A DNA stretch of 64,000 bases, taken from the NCBI GenBank assembly GCA_045636425.1, contig JAZTXM010000002.1:124001-188000 (forward strand), read 5' to 3'. Position 1 is the stretch's first letter, and each line of letters opens with the position of its first letter. Shown here piece after piece: positions 18,112 through 26,815 of the stretch. The stretch is from UMGS1883 sp045636425. Its GTDB lineage: Bacteria > Bacillota > Clostridia > UMGS1883. A program made the translations under genes and the position numbers. The notes beneath the pieces are model-generated. The model worked only from the letters and a program-made list of their open reading frames with translations. It was not told the DNA's origin and did not search any database.

Positions 18112-18323
18112 TATAAAAAAGTGCATAGTCCCTATATCAGAACTATGCACCGAAAAACACACAAATCTGGTATAAGGTTGCTAGACTCTTATATTACTCG
18201 CATCTTATACAGAGAAGTTTTACCAGATAGTATGCTTTTGCCATTAGCATACTTCTTCTGTATAAAAATAATGCGAGACCTACAAGAAATTACAATAACT
18301 CCATTATATTTTAGAGTCTAGCA
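18112..18323 (-). ncRNA. Structured RNA with pseudoknot and own terminator, class unknown
   Basis: Read on the minus strand, a transcript starting near 18322 would begin on the closing stem P1 (18313-18323 with 18179-18189, 11 bp exact). Inside are P2 (18271-18277 with 18197-18203, 7 bp), P3 (18257-18264 with 18206-18213, 8 bp), GAAG/CUUC, and P4 (18247-18253 with 18229-18235). An exact 8-bp pseudoknot joins 18221-18228 with 18165-18172. A 9-bp hairpin (18142-18150 with 18121-18129) followed by six U ends it. It could be a free small RNA or an attenuating leader of the protease gene, which starts about 35 bases later. I do not recognise the class. 6S RNA, raiA RNA and T-box should be excluded by covariance search. 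Confidence 0.65.
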
Positions 18324-18328
18324 TATAT

Positions 18329-18357
18329 ATTATAACACAGCTTTACCTATATGTAAA
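18329..18357 (-). promoter_or_regulatory. Sigma-A type promoter of the structured RNA / protease gene
   Basis: On the minus strand TTTACA (18352-18357), 17 bases and TATAAT (18329-18334). The predicted start falls at about 18322, on the first bases of stem P1. Confidence 0.8.
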
Positions 18358-18393
18358 TATCTTTGAACAAATTTACAAAAATTCAACGACCAA

Positions 18394-18433
18394 AAAAACG
18401 ACAAGTATTGAATCATCAATCCTTGTCGTTTTT
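18394..18433. terminator. Terminator downstream of the yabR-like gene
   Basis: A perfect 12-bp stem pairs 18394-18405 with 18422-18433 around a 16-base loop that itself holds attga/tcaat. A and T runs on both sides make it usable in both directions. Confidence 0.8.
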
Positions 18434-18443
18434 ACATTTTCCC

Positions 18444-18866
18444 TTACTTTCTTCTGCTTCCGCGTTTGGATTCTACATTGCGTTTGATATCAAGCATTCT
18501 GGCGTCACTTGACTGCTTGAAGCTTGCCATCATATCCTCAAAAGACATATCCTTCTGGGTATTCTCACTGTTCCAGTCAATTTCCGCAGGCTTACCTGAA
18601 AAAGGAGCCGCACCCCTGCGCGTAAAATTATTTTCCTGCGCCTTTTTTATTGAAAGGCTGATTTTTCCCTTTTCATCAAGAGAAAGAACCTTTACCTTAA
18701 CCTGCTGTCCTACGGAAAGATGCTCATTAATATCCTTAACGTAATTACGAGCCACCTCCGAAATATGTACGAGACCGGTCTCCCCGTCGGGCAAATCTAC
18801 AAATGCTCCGAATCCCGTAATCCCTGAAACTTTACCTTCAACAATTTGTCCTACTTCAAGTGCCAT
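18444..18866 (-). CDS. yabR: S1-domain RNA-binding protein (YabR-like)
   Basis: The 140-residue protein starts with a complete S1 domain (EVGQIVEGKVSGITGFGAFV, GLVHISEVA, VGQQVKVKVLSLDEKGKISL) at residues 1-75. A disordered basic tail follows, ending in KRGSRRK. YabR/GSP13-like proteins bind RNA or ribosomes. The gene order yabP-yabQ-divIC-yabR seen here matches Bacillus subtilis, which supports the name. It ends at a strong terminator. Confidence 0.88.
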   Translation of the reverse strand: MALEVGQIVEGKVSGITGFGAFVDLPDGETGLVHISEVARNYVKDINEHLSVGQQVKVKVLSLDEKGKISLSIKKAQENNFTRRGAAPFSGKPAEIDWNSENTQKDMSFEDMMASFKQSSDARMLDIKRNVESKRGSRRK

Positions 18867-18906
18867 AAAGGTGATATACCCCTTTCAGTATGTAAAAATA
18901 ATAAAC

Positions 18907-19215
18907 TTAGTTACCAATGACGAAAACAACTTCGTTTTCAAGAACATAGCCCTCGTCACGAGCCTTTTTCTCGTAATAATCGGAAGAGGCGTTAGCATCG
19001 CTCTGCTGCTTTGCCAATTCGTATTCCTCTTTCTTTGCTTTGTATTCATTTTCGCACTTTATCCTATCCTCGCGAATACCCCAAAGGCGCTGCTGAAGTG
19101 ACATAAATGTGTATAAAAAGCTGCCAAGCACTAAAAGCACTATTGCAAGACGTATGTAATCACTGCTTTTTCTTCTACGTTTTTTCGCTGTAGGACTTTT
19201 TACAACTTTATGCAC
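18907..19215 (-). CDS. divIC: DivIC/FtsB-family septum formation initiator
   Basis: A small bitopic membrane protein of the divisome that pairs with FtsL-like partners. It has a basic cytoplasmic N-terminus (KKRRRKSSDYIRL), one transmembrane helix at about residues 22-40 and a coiled-coil exterior (ENEYKAKKEEYELAKQQ), then the typical YYEKKARDEGYVLENE end. The start is GTG at 19215 (102 residues), about 5 bases after ggaggtga. The frame extends to 19230, but that codon lies within the ribosome site. It sits between yabQ and yabR as in Bacillus. Confidence 0.88.
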   Translation of the reverse strand: MHKVVKSPTAKKRRRKSSDYIRLAIVLLVLGSFLYTFMSLQQRLWGIREDRIKCENEYKAKKEEYELAKQQSDANASSDYYEKKARDEGYVLENEVVFVIGN

Positions 19216-19273
19216 ACAACTCACCTCCACAACCTATAGTATAACGTAAAGTAATCTGTTTGTAAAGATTTTT

Positions 19274-19762
19274 TTACAACATTTTAATTCTTTTTTTGAG
19301 CTTTTTTGTACGCCTTTGAAGCTTGGATAATATATTTTTTATTATCTTTTTCCTTTTTGCCGAAAACATCTTCCGCAAAAACAAAATTTTCTTTATGGGG
19401 TATAGTGCTGATTTAAATATTTTTTTTATGGGAGTAATAATCAATTTCACGGTTAAATCCAATATTTTTCCACAGATTTTCATAAAAAGCGGGCTTAAAA
19501 ATGCGGCATAAAACAATGCACCGCTTATGCTCCCAAGAATAAGATAGTATCTTATGGCTCCCTCATCAAAGAGGTATCCCACAGACAGGGTAATCCCGAC
19601 ACAAAAAAGAGTGAAAATAACATCTTCAAGTGCAGTTCTCCACTCCCCTGCATGAAGTTTTTTGCGGAGCGAACGCTGAATGTCAAAAAACATTCCGCAC
19701 AGCATCCCTGAGCACAGACTGATTGCAAACACATAAAGCTGACTGAGGGAAGAAACTTCCAT
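19274..19762 (-). CDS. yabQ: Spore cortex biosynthesis protein YabQ
   Basis: The 162-residue membrane protein has the YabQ N-terminus (LYVFAISLCSGMLCGMFFDI, followed by RSLRKK), about four hydrophobic helices through residue 115 and a very basic tail (KRKKIIKNILSKLQRR). YabQ is needed for spore cortex formation in Bacillus and localises to the forespore membranes. Its ATG overlaps the yabP stop as TAATG, which indicates translational coupling. Confidence 0.9.
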   Translation of the reverse strand: MEVSSLSQLYVFAISLCSGMLCGMFFDIQRSLRKKLHAGEWRTALEDVIFTLFCVGITLSVGYLFDEGAIRYYLILGSISGALFYAAFLSPLFMKICGKILDLTVKLIITPIKKIFKSALYPIKKILFLRKMFSAKRKKIIKNILSKLQRRTKKLKKRIKML

Positions 19763-20037
19763 TATTTAAGAACCCTCCTGAGAAAGCCTTCTCTTTCGCT
19801 CCTTCCGGGAGTGTATACACATCCGTTGATTTCGCCCTCTATAAAAATTTCCCCCGTTTCCGTGGAAAGCTTTTTCACTTTCATGTTGCTTCCCGTGACA
19901 GTGAGCAGATGATTCTCCGTAACAAGTACAATTTTATCCGTTGAAAAGCTCTCAACGTCCTTAACCCCTCCTGCGGTAAGCTTTTGTCTGTTTTCGATAA
20001 TTATGTTCCCCAATTTTTTATTCGTTGTTTCAGTCAT
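19762..20037 (-). CDS. yabP: Sporulation protein YabP
   Basis: The 91-residue protein belongs to the YabP/YqfC family: LIGN-like opening (KLGNIIIENRQKL), then GVKDVESFSTDKIVLVTE, LTVTGSNMKVKKLSTETGEI and a final GEINGCVYTP. YabP is produced in the mother cell and is required late in sporulation. The Shine-Dalgarno (aaggggg) lies inside the 3' arm of the hairpin that ends uvrA, 7 bases before the ATG. It is the first gene of the yabP-yabQ-divIC-yabR cluster. Confidence 0.9.
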   Translation of the reverse strand: MTETTNKKLGNIIIENRQKLTAGGVKDVESFSTDKIVLVTENHLLTVTGSNMKVKKLSTETGEIFIEGEINGCVYTPGRSEREGFLRRVLK

Positions 20038-20044
20038 ATAAAAA

Positions 20045-20078
20045 CCCCCTTGTCTTACATTATATTAAGACAAGGGGG
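20045..20078 (-). terminator. Terminator of uvrBA overlapping the yabP ribosome site
   Basis: A perfect 13-bp stem pairs 20045-20057 with 20066-20078 around an 8-base loop. It is followed on the minus strand by TTTTTAT and the yabP start. Confidence 0.85.
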
Positions 20079-20082
20079 GATT

Positions 20083-22908
20083 TTATGAAAGCATTTTTTT
20101 AAGAAACATTCCTGTATAAGATTTCGGGTTTTGGGCGACTTCCTCGGGAGTTCCCTCTGCTACCACGGTTCCGCCGTTTTCTCCGCCTTCGGGACCAAGG
20201 TCGATTATATGGTCGGCTGTTTTAATAACATCAAGGTTATGCTCTATAACGAGTACCGTGTTCCCTTCTTCCACGAAACGCAAAAGAACCTCTATAAGCC
20301 TGTGCACGTCGGCACTGTGAAGTCCGGTGGTAGGCTCGTCCAGAATGTAAATCGTCTTTCCCGTGGAACGCTTGGAAAGCTCCGTGGCAAGCTTTACACG
20401 CTGTGCCTCACCGCCCGAAAGAGTGGTGGAGGATTGCCCCAGCTTGATATATCCCAGACCTACATCCTTTATGGTCTGAAGCTTGTTTTTGATTTTGGGA
20501 ATAGACTCAAAGAACTCGGTTGCTTCGTCGATAGTCATATCCAAAACTTCAAATATATTCTTACCCTTGTAATGCACATCAAGAGTTTCTCTGTTATATC
20601 GTTTTCCTTTACATATTTCGCAGGGTACAAACACATCGGGAAGAAAGTGCATCTCAATTTTAATAATACCGTCACCACTGCAAGCTTCACATCTTCCTCC
20701 GCGGACGTTAAAGCTGAATCTGCCTGCATTATATCCCCGTGCTTTCGCTTCGGGAGTCATGGCAAAAAGCTCACGGATGTCATTAAATACACCTGTGTAT
20801 GTGGCAGGATTGGAACGTGGAGTTCTTCCTATGGGTGACTGGTCGATATCAATAACCTTATCCAGATTTTCTATTCCGTCAATGGCTTTGTGCTTACCCG
20901 GCACTTGCTTTGAACGGTTAAGCTTGTATGCAAGGTGCTTGTAAACAACTTCATTCACAAGAGAGCTTTTTCCGCTGCCTGAAACGCCTGTTACACAGAC
21001 AAATTTGCCCAAGGGAATATCCACATTGATATCCTTCAGGTTGTTTTCCGATGCCTTTACCACACTAAGCTTATTTCCGTTTCCTTTTCGCCTTTCGGTG
21101 GGTACAGGAATTTTCTTTCTGCCGCTTAAGTAGTCCCCTGTCAAAGACCCTTGTGTATTCATAATATCCTGAACGCTTCCCTGGGCGATTATTTCACCGC
21201 CGTGAACACCTGCTCCCGGACCTACATCGACAATATGGTCGGCGGCAAACATTGTGTCCTCATCATGCTCTACAACTATAAGCGTATTTCCCATATCCCT
21301 AAGGGATTTAAGTGCGGAAATAAGCTTATTGTTATCACGCTGATGAAGTCCGATGCTTGGCTCGTCAAGTATATAAAGAACGCCCACAAGTCCCGAGCCT
21401 ATCTGCGTAGCAAGGCGGATTCTCTGTGCTTCACCGCCTGAAAGAGTACCTGCACTTCTGGACATGGTAAGATATTCAAGCCCCACGTTATTAAGAAAGC
21501 CTATTCGGGCATTAATCTCTTTTAGAATTTCTTCTGCAATCATAGTTTGCTGATTGTCAAGCTTCAGTCCGTTAAAAAAGTCCTTGGCACGGTTTACGGG
21601 GAGGTCGCATACCTCGTCAATATTTTTTCCGCCCACCGTTACGCTGAGGCTTTCTCTGCGGAGTCTCTTTCCCTTACACTCATTACAGGGAATTTCACGC
21701 ATAAGCCCCTCTATATCCCACTTTGACCATTCGCTGTCCGTTTCATCATAACGGCGTTGAAGATTCGTAACTATCCCCTCAAAGGGCGTCATATACTTAG
21801 ACAGCCCGCGTTTTCCCATATGCTCAATTTCAATTTCTTCTCCCTTTGTGCCGTAGAGGATAATATCAATAATTTCTTGCGGCAGGTTCTTTACGGGAAC
21901 ATTAAGGCTGAAATTATACTTTTTGGCAAGTCCCCGGAAAACGGCGTTTGCCATGCTTCCGTCCTTATCGGGGGCACGCCAACCGCTGACCGAAAATGCT
22001 CCCTCCATAACAGAAAGCTCGTCACTGATAAGAACAAGGGACGGGTCCACACGCTTTAAAAGTCCGATACCGCTGCATTTAGGGCAGGCTCCCAAAGGAT
22101 TATTAAAGGAAAACATTCTGGGAGAAAGCTCCTCCATGCTGATTCCGCAATCCTCACAGGCATAGTTTCTGCTAAAGGTCATTTCCTCCTCGCCGTTTAA
22201 TATCATTACTATTCCCTCTGCCTGGTGCAGAGCTATTTCCACGCTGTCGGCAAGCCTTGTGCGGATGTCGGAACGGACAACAAGTCGGTCAACCACAATT
22301 TCTATATTATGCTTTTTTTGCTTTTCAAGCTCTATTTCTTCGGAAAGGTCGTAAATAATTCCGTCCACACGCACACGGACATATCCGCTTTTGCGTGCAT
22401 TTTCAAAAATTTTCTGATGCTCGCCCTTTTTTCTGCGGACTACGGGGGCAAGAATCTGCACTCTGCTACCCTCAGGAAGAGAAAGCACCTTGTCCACAAT
22501 CTGGTCAAGGGATTGCTGGGAAATAACCTTGCCGCACTGCGGACAATGGGGAATTCCCACACGGGCATAGAGAAGCCTTAAATAATCATATATTTCCGTT
22601 ACCGTTCCGACGGTTGAACGGGGGTTTTTATTGGTAGTTTTCTGGTCTATGCTGATTGCAGGGCTAAGTCCCTCTATATAGTCAACCTCAGGCTTTTCCA
22701 TCTGCCCCAAAAACATTCGTGCATACGAAGAAAGGGACTCCACGTATCTTCGTTGTCCTTCCGCATAAATGGTATCAAAGGCAAGCGATGTCTTACCGCT
22801 TCCCGACACCCCCGTAAATACAATAAGCTTGTCACGGGGAATTGTTAAATCTATGTTTTTAAGATTGTTTTCACGGGCGCCTTGTATCACAATTTCTTCT
22901 TTTTTCAT
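20083..22908 (-). CDS. uvrA: Excinuclease ABC subunit A
   Basis: DNA-damage-recognition ATPase of nucleotide excision repair. The 941-residue protein holds two ABC ATPase modules: Walker A GVSGSGKTSLAFDT near residue 33 and GVSGSGKSSLVNEV near 645, signature motifs SGGEAQRIRLATQIG and SGGEAQRVKLATEL, and zinc fingers CEDCGISMEELSPRMFSFNN and CEACSGDGIIKIEMHFLPDV. Length and motif order match the family. It starts one base after uvrB ends, so the two are one operon. Confidence 0.98.
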   Translation of the reverse strand: MKKEEIVIQGARENNLKNIDLTIPRDKLIVFTGVSGSGKTSLAFDTIYAEGQRRYVESLSSYARMFLGQMEKPEVDYIEGLSPAISIDQKTTNKNPRSTVGTVTEIYDYLRLLYARVGIPHCPQCGKVISQQSLDQIVDKVLSLPEGSRVQILAPVVRRKKGEHQKIFENARKSGYVRVRVDGIIYDLSEEIELEKQKKHNIEIVVDRLVVRSDIRTRLADSVEIALHQAEGIVMILNGEEEMTFSRNYACEDCGISMEELSPRMFSFNNPLGACPKCSGIGLLKRVDPSLVLISDELSVMEGAFSVSGWRAPDKDGSMANAVFRGLAKKYNFSLNVPVKNLPQEIIDIILYGTKGEEIEIEHMGKRGLSKYMTPFEGIVTNLQRRYDETDSEWSKWDIEGLMREIPCNECKGKRLRRESLSVTVGGKNIDEVCDLPVNRAKDFFNGLKLDNQQTMIAEEILKEINARIGFLNNVGLEYLTMSRSAGTLSGGEAQRIRLATQIGSGLVGVLYILDEPSIGLHQRDNNKLISALKSLRDMGNTLIVVEHDEDTMFAADHIVDVGPGAGVHGGEIIAQGSVQDIMNTQGSLTGDYLSGRKKIPVPTERRKGNGNKLSVVKASENNLKDINVDIPLGKFVCVTGVSGSGKSSLVNEVVYKHLAYKLNRSKQVPGKHKAIDGIENLDKVIDIDQSPIGRTPRSNPATYTGVFNDIRELFAMTPEAKARGYNAGRFSFNVRGGRCEACSGDGIIKIEMHFLPDVFVPCEICKGKRYNRETLDVHYKGKNIFEVLDMTIDEATEFFESIPKIKNKLQTIKDVGLGYIKLGQSSTTLSGGEAQRVKLATELSKRSTGKTIYILDEPTTGLHSADVHRLIEVLLRFVEEGNTVLVIEHNLDVIKTADHIIDLGPEGGENGGTVVAEGTPEEVAQNPKSYTGMFLKKMLS

Positions 22909-22909
22909 T

Positions 22910-24853
22910 TTAAAGCACCTCTTTCCTCAGTCTCTTTATTCTGTCGCGGATTTTTGCCGCATCCTCAAAGCGAAGCTCCTCTGCCGCGATACGCATTTCA
23001 TTTTCAAGTTTGGAAAGCACCATCGCCACATTATTTTCGGAGGTTTCCTCCTCCAACGCGGTAGTAGCTGCAATAACACCGCTTACCGCCTTTACAATGG
23101 TTTTGGGTACGATGCCGTGTTCTTCATTATACTTTTGCTGAATTTCACGGCGTCGGTTGGTTTCATCGATGGCACGCTTCATGGAATCGGTTATTCTGTC
23201 AGCATACATAATTACCTTTCCCTCGGCATTTCTGGCAGTTCTTCCTATGGTCTGAATCAGAGAGGTTTCACTTCTTAAAAAGCCTTCCTTATCAGCGTCA
23301 AGAATTGCGACCAGGGACACTTCGGGAATATCAAGACCTTCACGCAGAAGATTAATTCCCACAAGTACATCAAATACTCCTAATCTCAAGTCACGGACAA
23401 TTTCAAGACGCTCCAGTGTTTCCACATCCGAGTGCATATATTTAACTTTAATTCCCATACTTCTGAGATAGTCGGTCAAATCCTCTGCCATTTTCTTTGT
23501 AAGGGTGGTAACAAGCACTCTTTCCTTTTTGTCCGCTCTGGCATAAATCTCCGTCAGAAGGTCATCAATCTGCCCTTCTATGGGACGGACGAAGATTTCA
23601 GGGTCGAGAAGCCCCGTAGGTCTTATAAGCTGCTCGGCAACCGCGCGTGAATTTTCATATTCATATTGTGCAGGCGTGGCACTCACATAGATAACCTGAT
23701 TTACACGCTGCTCAAATTCTTCAAAATTAAGGGGGCGGTTATCAAACGCCGAGGGCAGACGGAAACCATATTTTACAAGGCTTTCCTTACGGCTCCGGTC
23801 TCCTCTGTACATGGCACGCACCTGCGGAACGGTAACGTGGCTCTCATCAATAACAAGCAGAAAATCATCGGGAAAGTAATCCATAAGTGTATAGGGAGCA
23901 CTGCCCGGCTCTCTTCCGCTTATATGACGGGAATAGTTCTCAATTCCGCTGCAAAAGCCAATCTCACGCATCATTTCAATATCGTAGTTGGTCCGTTCCT
24001 CAAGCCTCTGTGCTTCCAAAAGGCGGTCATTATCTCTCAGTTCCTTAAGCCTCTCCTCAAGCTCTTTTCTGATTGAGGCTATGGCAATTTCACGCTTTTC
24101 AGGGGTGGTTACGTAGTGAGAGGCAGGATATATTCCCACATGCTGTCTTGCTCCCAAAACCTCGCCCGTCAAAACGTCAATTTCCGTTATGCGGTCTATT
24201 TCATCACCGAAAAATTCCACCCTTACTGCATTTTCATTACTGCTTATGGGGAATATTTCAAGAACATCTCCGCGGACACGGAATTTACCGCGGATAAAAT
24301 TAATATCGTTACGCTCGTACTGCATTTCAATGAGCTTTCTGATAACTTCGTCGCGGTCCTTACGCATACCGGGGCGAAGTGAAATAACCATAGTGCTGTA
24401 ATCCTCCGGGTCACCAAGTCCGTAAATACAGCTAACCGAGGCAACCACAATTACGTCACGCCGCTCAAAAAGTGCCATGGTAGCACTGTGACGAAGCTTG
24501 TCTATTTCATCGTTTACCTGAGCGTCCTTTTCTATATAGGTATCACTGTGGGCAATGTATGCCTCAGGCTGATAATAATCATAGTAGGACACAAAGTATT
24601 CAACTGCGTTTTCGGGGAAAAATTCCTTAAATTCACTGCAAAGCTGTGCCGCAAGTGTTTTATTGTGAGCAAGCACCAAGGTGGGCTTATTAATGCGTGC
24701 AATGGCGTTTGCTACGGTAAAGGTTTTACCGCTTCCCGTAACGCCTAAAAGCACCTGTCCGCGGTTTCCGCTTTGTATGCTTTCCACGAGTCTTTCTATT
24801 GCCTGAGGTTGGTCGCCCGTAGGCTTGAAATCCGATACAAGCTTAAAATTCAT
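22910..24853 (-). CDS. uvrB: Excinuclease ABC subunit B
   Basis: Helicase-like subunit that verifies DNA damage and recruits UvrC. 647 residues with Walker A LLGVTGSGKTFTVAN, the beta-hairpin YYDYYQPEAYI, the DEAD-like box VIDESHVTVPQ, motif VI QTIGRTARN, and the C-terminal UVR domain (LENEMRIAAEELRFEDAAKI) that binds UvrC or UvrA. An aaaggagggg site precedes the ATG. It heads the uvrBA operon with its own promoter. Confidence 0.98.
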   Translation of the reverse strand: MNFKLVSDFKPTGDQPQAIERLVESIQSGNRGQVLLGVTGSGKTFTVANAIARINKPTLVLAHNKTLAAQLCSEFKEFFPENAVEYFVSYYDYYQPEAYIAHSDTYIEKDAQVNDEIDKLRHSATMALFERRDVIVVASVSCIYGLGDPEDYSTMVISLRPGMRKDRDEVIRKLIEMQYERNDINFIRGKFRVRGDVLEIFPISSNENAVRVEFFGDEIDRITEIDVLTGEVLGARQHVGIYPASHYVTTPEKREIAIASIRKELEERLKELRDNDRLLEAQRLEERTNYDIEMMREIGFCSGIENYSRHISGREPGSAPYTLMDYFPDDFLLVIDESHVTVPQVRAMYRGDRSRKESLVKYGFRLPSAFDNRPLNFEEFEQRVNQVIYVSATPAQYEYENSRAVAEQLIRPTGLLDPEIFVRPIEGQIDDLLTEIYARADKKERVLVTTLTKKMAEDLTDYLRSMGIKVKYMHSDVETLERLEIVRDLRLGVFDVLVGINLLREGLDIPEVSLVAILDADKEGFLRSETSLIQTIGRTARNAEGKVIMYADRITDSMKRAIDETNRRREIQQKYNEEHGIVPKTIVKAVSGVIAATTALEEETSENNVAMVLSKLENEMRIAAEELRFEDAAKIRDRIKRLRKEVL

Positions 24854-24901
24854 AAATATTTCCCCTCCTTTGATTTGTAATTTAAAACTAGCTATTATAT
24901 T

Positions 24902-24930
24902 ATTTTACACCATATAGAAAAATATTTCAA
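24902..24930 (-). promoter_or_regulatory. Sigma-A type promoter of uvrBA
   Basis: On the minus strand TTGAAA (24925-24930), 17 bases, then TAAAAT (24902-24907). No LexA-type box is evident around it by eye. Confidence 0.7.
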
Positions 24931-24950
24931 CCGGTAAAAGAAGGTTTTTT

Positions 24951-24989
24951 AATAAACAAAGGATGCAAAAAATGCATCCTTTGTTTATT
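24951..24989 (-). terminator. Terminator after the EamA transporter gene
   Basis: A perfect 17-bp stem pairs 24951-24967 with 24973-24989 around AAAAA. The right arm reaches into the stop codon of the transporter gene. Confidence 0.8.
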
Positions 24990-25860
24990 ATTCACTTTGT
25001 CGGCTCAATATAAATACCGCACTCAAAATTAGTGTTATGCCCACGGCAGGAAGCTTCAATAGTTTCTCTCCGAGAAATGCCACGCTTAATAAAGTAGCCG
25101 ACATAGGCTCTAAAATCGCAAGCGAGGATGCTGTTCCCGCAGGAATTGTCTTAAGTGCGGAAGAATAGCACAAATAGGGCATCACGCTTGTACACAGCCC
25201 CAAAAGCAGTGTAAGAGGTATTGTATAGCCCATATTTTTGGCTATGTATAGAGGAATCTGTCCTATATCTGCTGTCAATGCCCCTACGGCTACAGCAAAT
25301 AAAAATCCATATAAATTTGCCGTTACGGGGTTAATTCCCTTTTTCATCTGTATTTTTGTAAGAATGTTATATGCACTGTAGCAAAGTCCTGACAATAGCC
25401 CGAAGACGATTCCCACAACATCGAATCTGAAGCCGCCTATTATACCCGAAACCAGAGAGCATCCTAAAAGCATAAATCCCACACAGAAAGCTTTCACCTT
25501 TGTAAGCTTTTCTCCCAAGAACAAAACCGAGTACATCATAACAAAAATCGGTGCCGTGTACATAAGCACAACGGCTGTGGATACAGAGCTTTTTACCATT
25601 GAATAAAAATAGCAGCTTGCCGTACCGAAAAATGCAAGACCGCTTCCCATTGTTAAAAGCAAATGGAAAAATGAAATTTTAAAAAGTCTTCTATCGCAGA
25701 GCAGAACATATAAAAGCATGGAAGCAAGCATTGCCAGCGAGCGGATAAATGTCAGATGCAGGGAGGTAAATCCCAAAGGGGTCAGACAATCCACAAAAAT
25801 GCCCGAGGTTCCCCAACCTATACTTGCGGCAACAATACATGTAAGTGCCGTTTTTTTCAT
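24988..25860 (-). CDS. EamA/DMT-family transporter
   Basis: A 290-residue integral membrane protein with about ten predicted helices in two EamA repeats. The first opens with ASIGWGTSGIFVDCL and the second with FDVVGIVFGLLSGLCYSAYN. The late segment PAGTASSLAILEPMSATLLS is the typical signature before helix 9. Drug/metabolite exporters of this superfamily move metabolites or amino acids, and the substrate cannot be inferred here. It is the last gene of a four-gene minus-strand run. Confidence 0.88.
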   Translation of the reverse strand: MKKTALTCIVAASIGWGTSGIFVDCLTPLGFTSLHLTFIRSLAMLASMLLYVLLCDRRLFKISFFHLLLTMGSGLAFFGTASCYFYSMVKSSVSTAVVLMYTAPIFVMMYSVLFLGEKLTKVKAFCVGFMLLGCSLVSGIIGGFRFDVVGIVFGLLSGLCYSAYNILTKIQMKKGINPVTANLYGFLFAVAVGALTADIGQIPLYIAKNMGYTIPLTLLLGLCTSVMPYLCYSSALKTIPAGTASSLAILEPMSATLLSVAFLGEKLLKLPAVGITLILSAVFILSRQSE

Positions 25861-25876
25861 ATGTAATCACTTCCGA

Positions 25877-26800
25877 CTATATAAAATAAAGCCATACCAA
25901 AGCAGGCATTGCCAAAATGCATACAATCGTTGTCAGAATATTGATTGCTACCGAATACTCAACCTCCGTATCGTGCACCTGTGCAAGCTGCATTATCATA
26001 GCCGCAGAAGGCGTCATTGTGGCAAGAGAAACTATCAGCAGTATGTTTTCGGCATTTGTCATATGTATATATGGCAGTATGATTTTAAAAACAATCACTA
26101 TGATAATCGGACAAATTATATTTCGCATCAGTATCACAAAGTACAGCCTTTTTCTTACAAGCATTTCCCTGAAATTAATTCTCGCCGCTGTCATTCCTGC
26201 AATAATCATTCCGATATTTCCTATCATAGAACCTAAGGTGGAGGATAAATCACTTGCAAAACCGGGTAGTCTTACACCCGAAATCATAAATATTGCTCCG
26301 ACTGCAATAGCAACTATATTTACGTTGAAAATTATTTTCTTTATATTGAATTTTTCCTGTTTTGAAAAAAGCTGTGTTCCGTGAGTGAAAATCAGCACAA
26401 GCTGTACGGATAAATAAGCACAGGTATATATTATCCACTCATCACCTAAAATAAACGAAACGATAGGTATAATAAGGTTTGCTGCATTGGAATACATAAT
26501 GGAGGCACGTTCAACTCCTGTGCAACAAAATGCTTTCTTACAGATAAAATCGACTATTAAAAGCAGTGTATGTACTCCCACTGCCGCACCAAAGGAAAGT
26601 AATATCCCCTTTAGAATATCAGGGGTAATTTCCACATTAAATGCCGCAATAATATTTGCAGGCATCAGAAGATACAGCGATATTTTTGAAAGCACTAATG
26701 AATCCGTGCTCTTTACAACCTTCGCTTTAACGATAATAAAGCCTAAAAGCATGACAGCAAAAAGCTGCATAATTTTATAAAGTAACAACTGGGGTATCAT
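25877..26800 (-). CDS. AEC-family (auxin efflux carrier-like) transporter
   Basis: A 307-residue membrane protein with about ten helices. Family features include the N-terminal LLGFIIVKAKVVKSTDS, the polar-residue-containing NAANLIIPIVSFILG and a C-terminal ATMTPSAAMIMQLAQ. Bacterial AEC proteins carry malate and other small organic anions, or are uncharacterised. The gene starts 15 bases after the monooxygenase stop and is followed 16 bases later by the EamA gene, so a shared transcript is likely. Confidence 0.88.
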   Translation of the reverse strand: MIPQLLLYKIMQLFAVMLLGFIIVKAKVVKSTDSLVLSKISLYLLMPANIIAAFNVEITPDILKGILLSFGAAVGVHTLLLIVDFICKKAFCCTGVERASIMYSNAANLIIPIVSFILGDEWIIYTCAYLSVQLVLIFTHGTQLFSKQEKFNIKKIIFNVNIVAIAVGAIFMISGVRLPGFASDLSSTLGSMIGNIGMIIAGMTAARINFREMLVRKRLYFVILMRNIICPIIIVIVFKIILPYIHMTNAENILLIVSLATMTPSAAMIMQLAQVHDTEVEYSVAINILTTIVCILAMPALVWLYFI

Positions 26801-26815
26801 CGTTTTGCTCCTTTT

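Noticed and set aside
18112..18323. Retron msr-msd or integron attC site
   Set aside because: No reverse transcriptase or integrase gene is near, and the conserved attC end triplets are absent.
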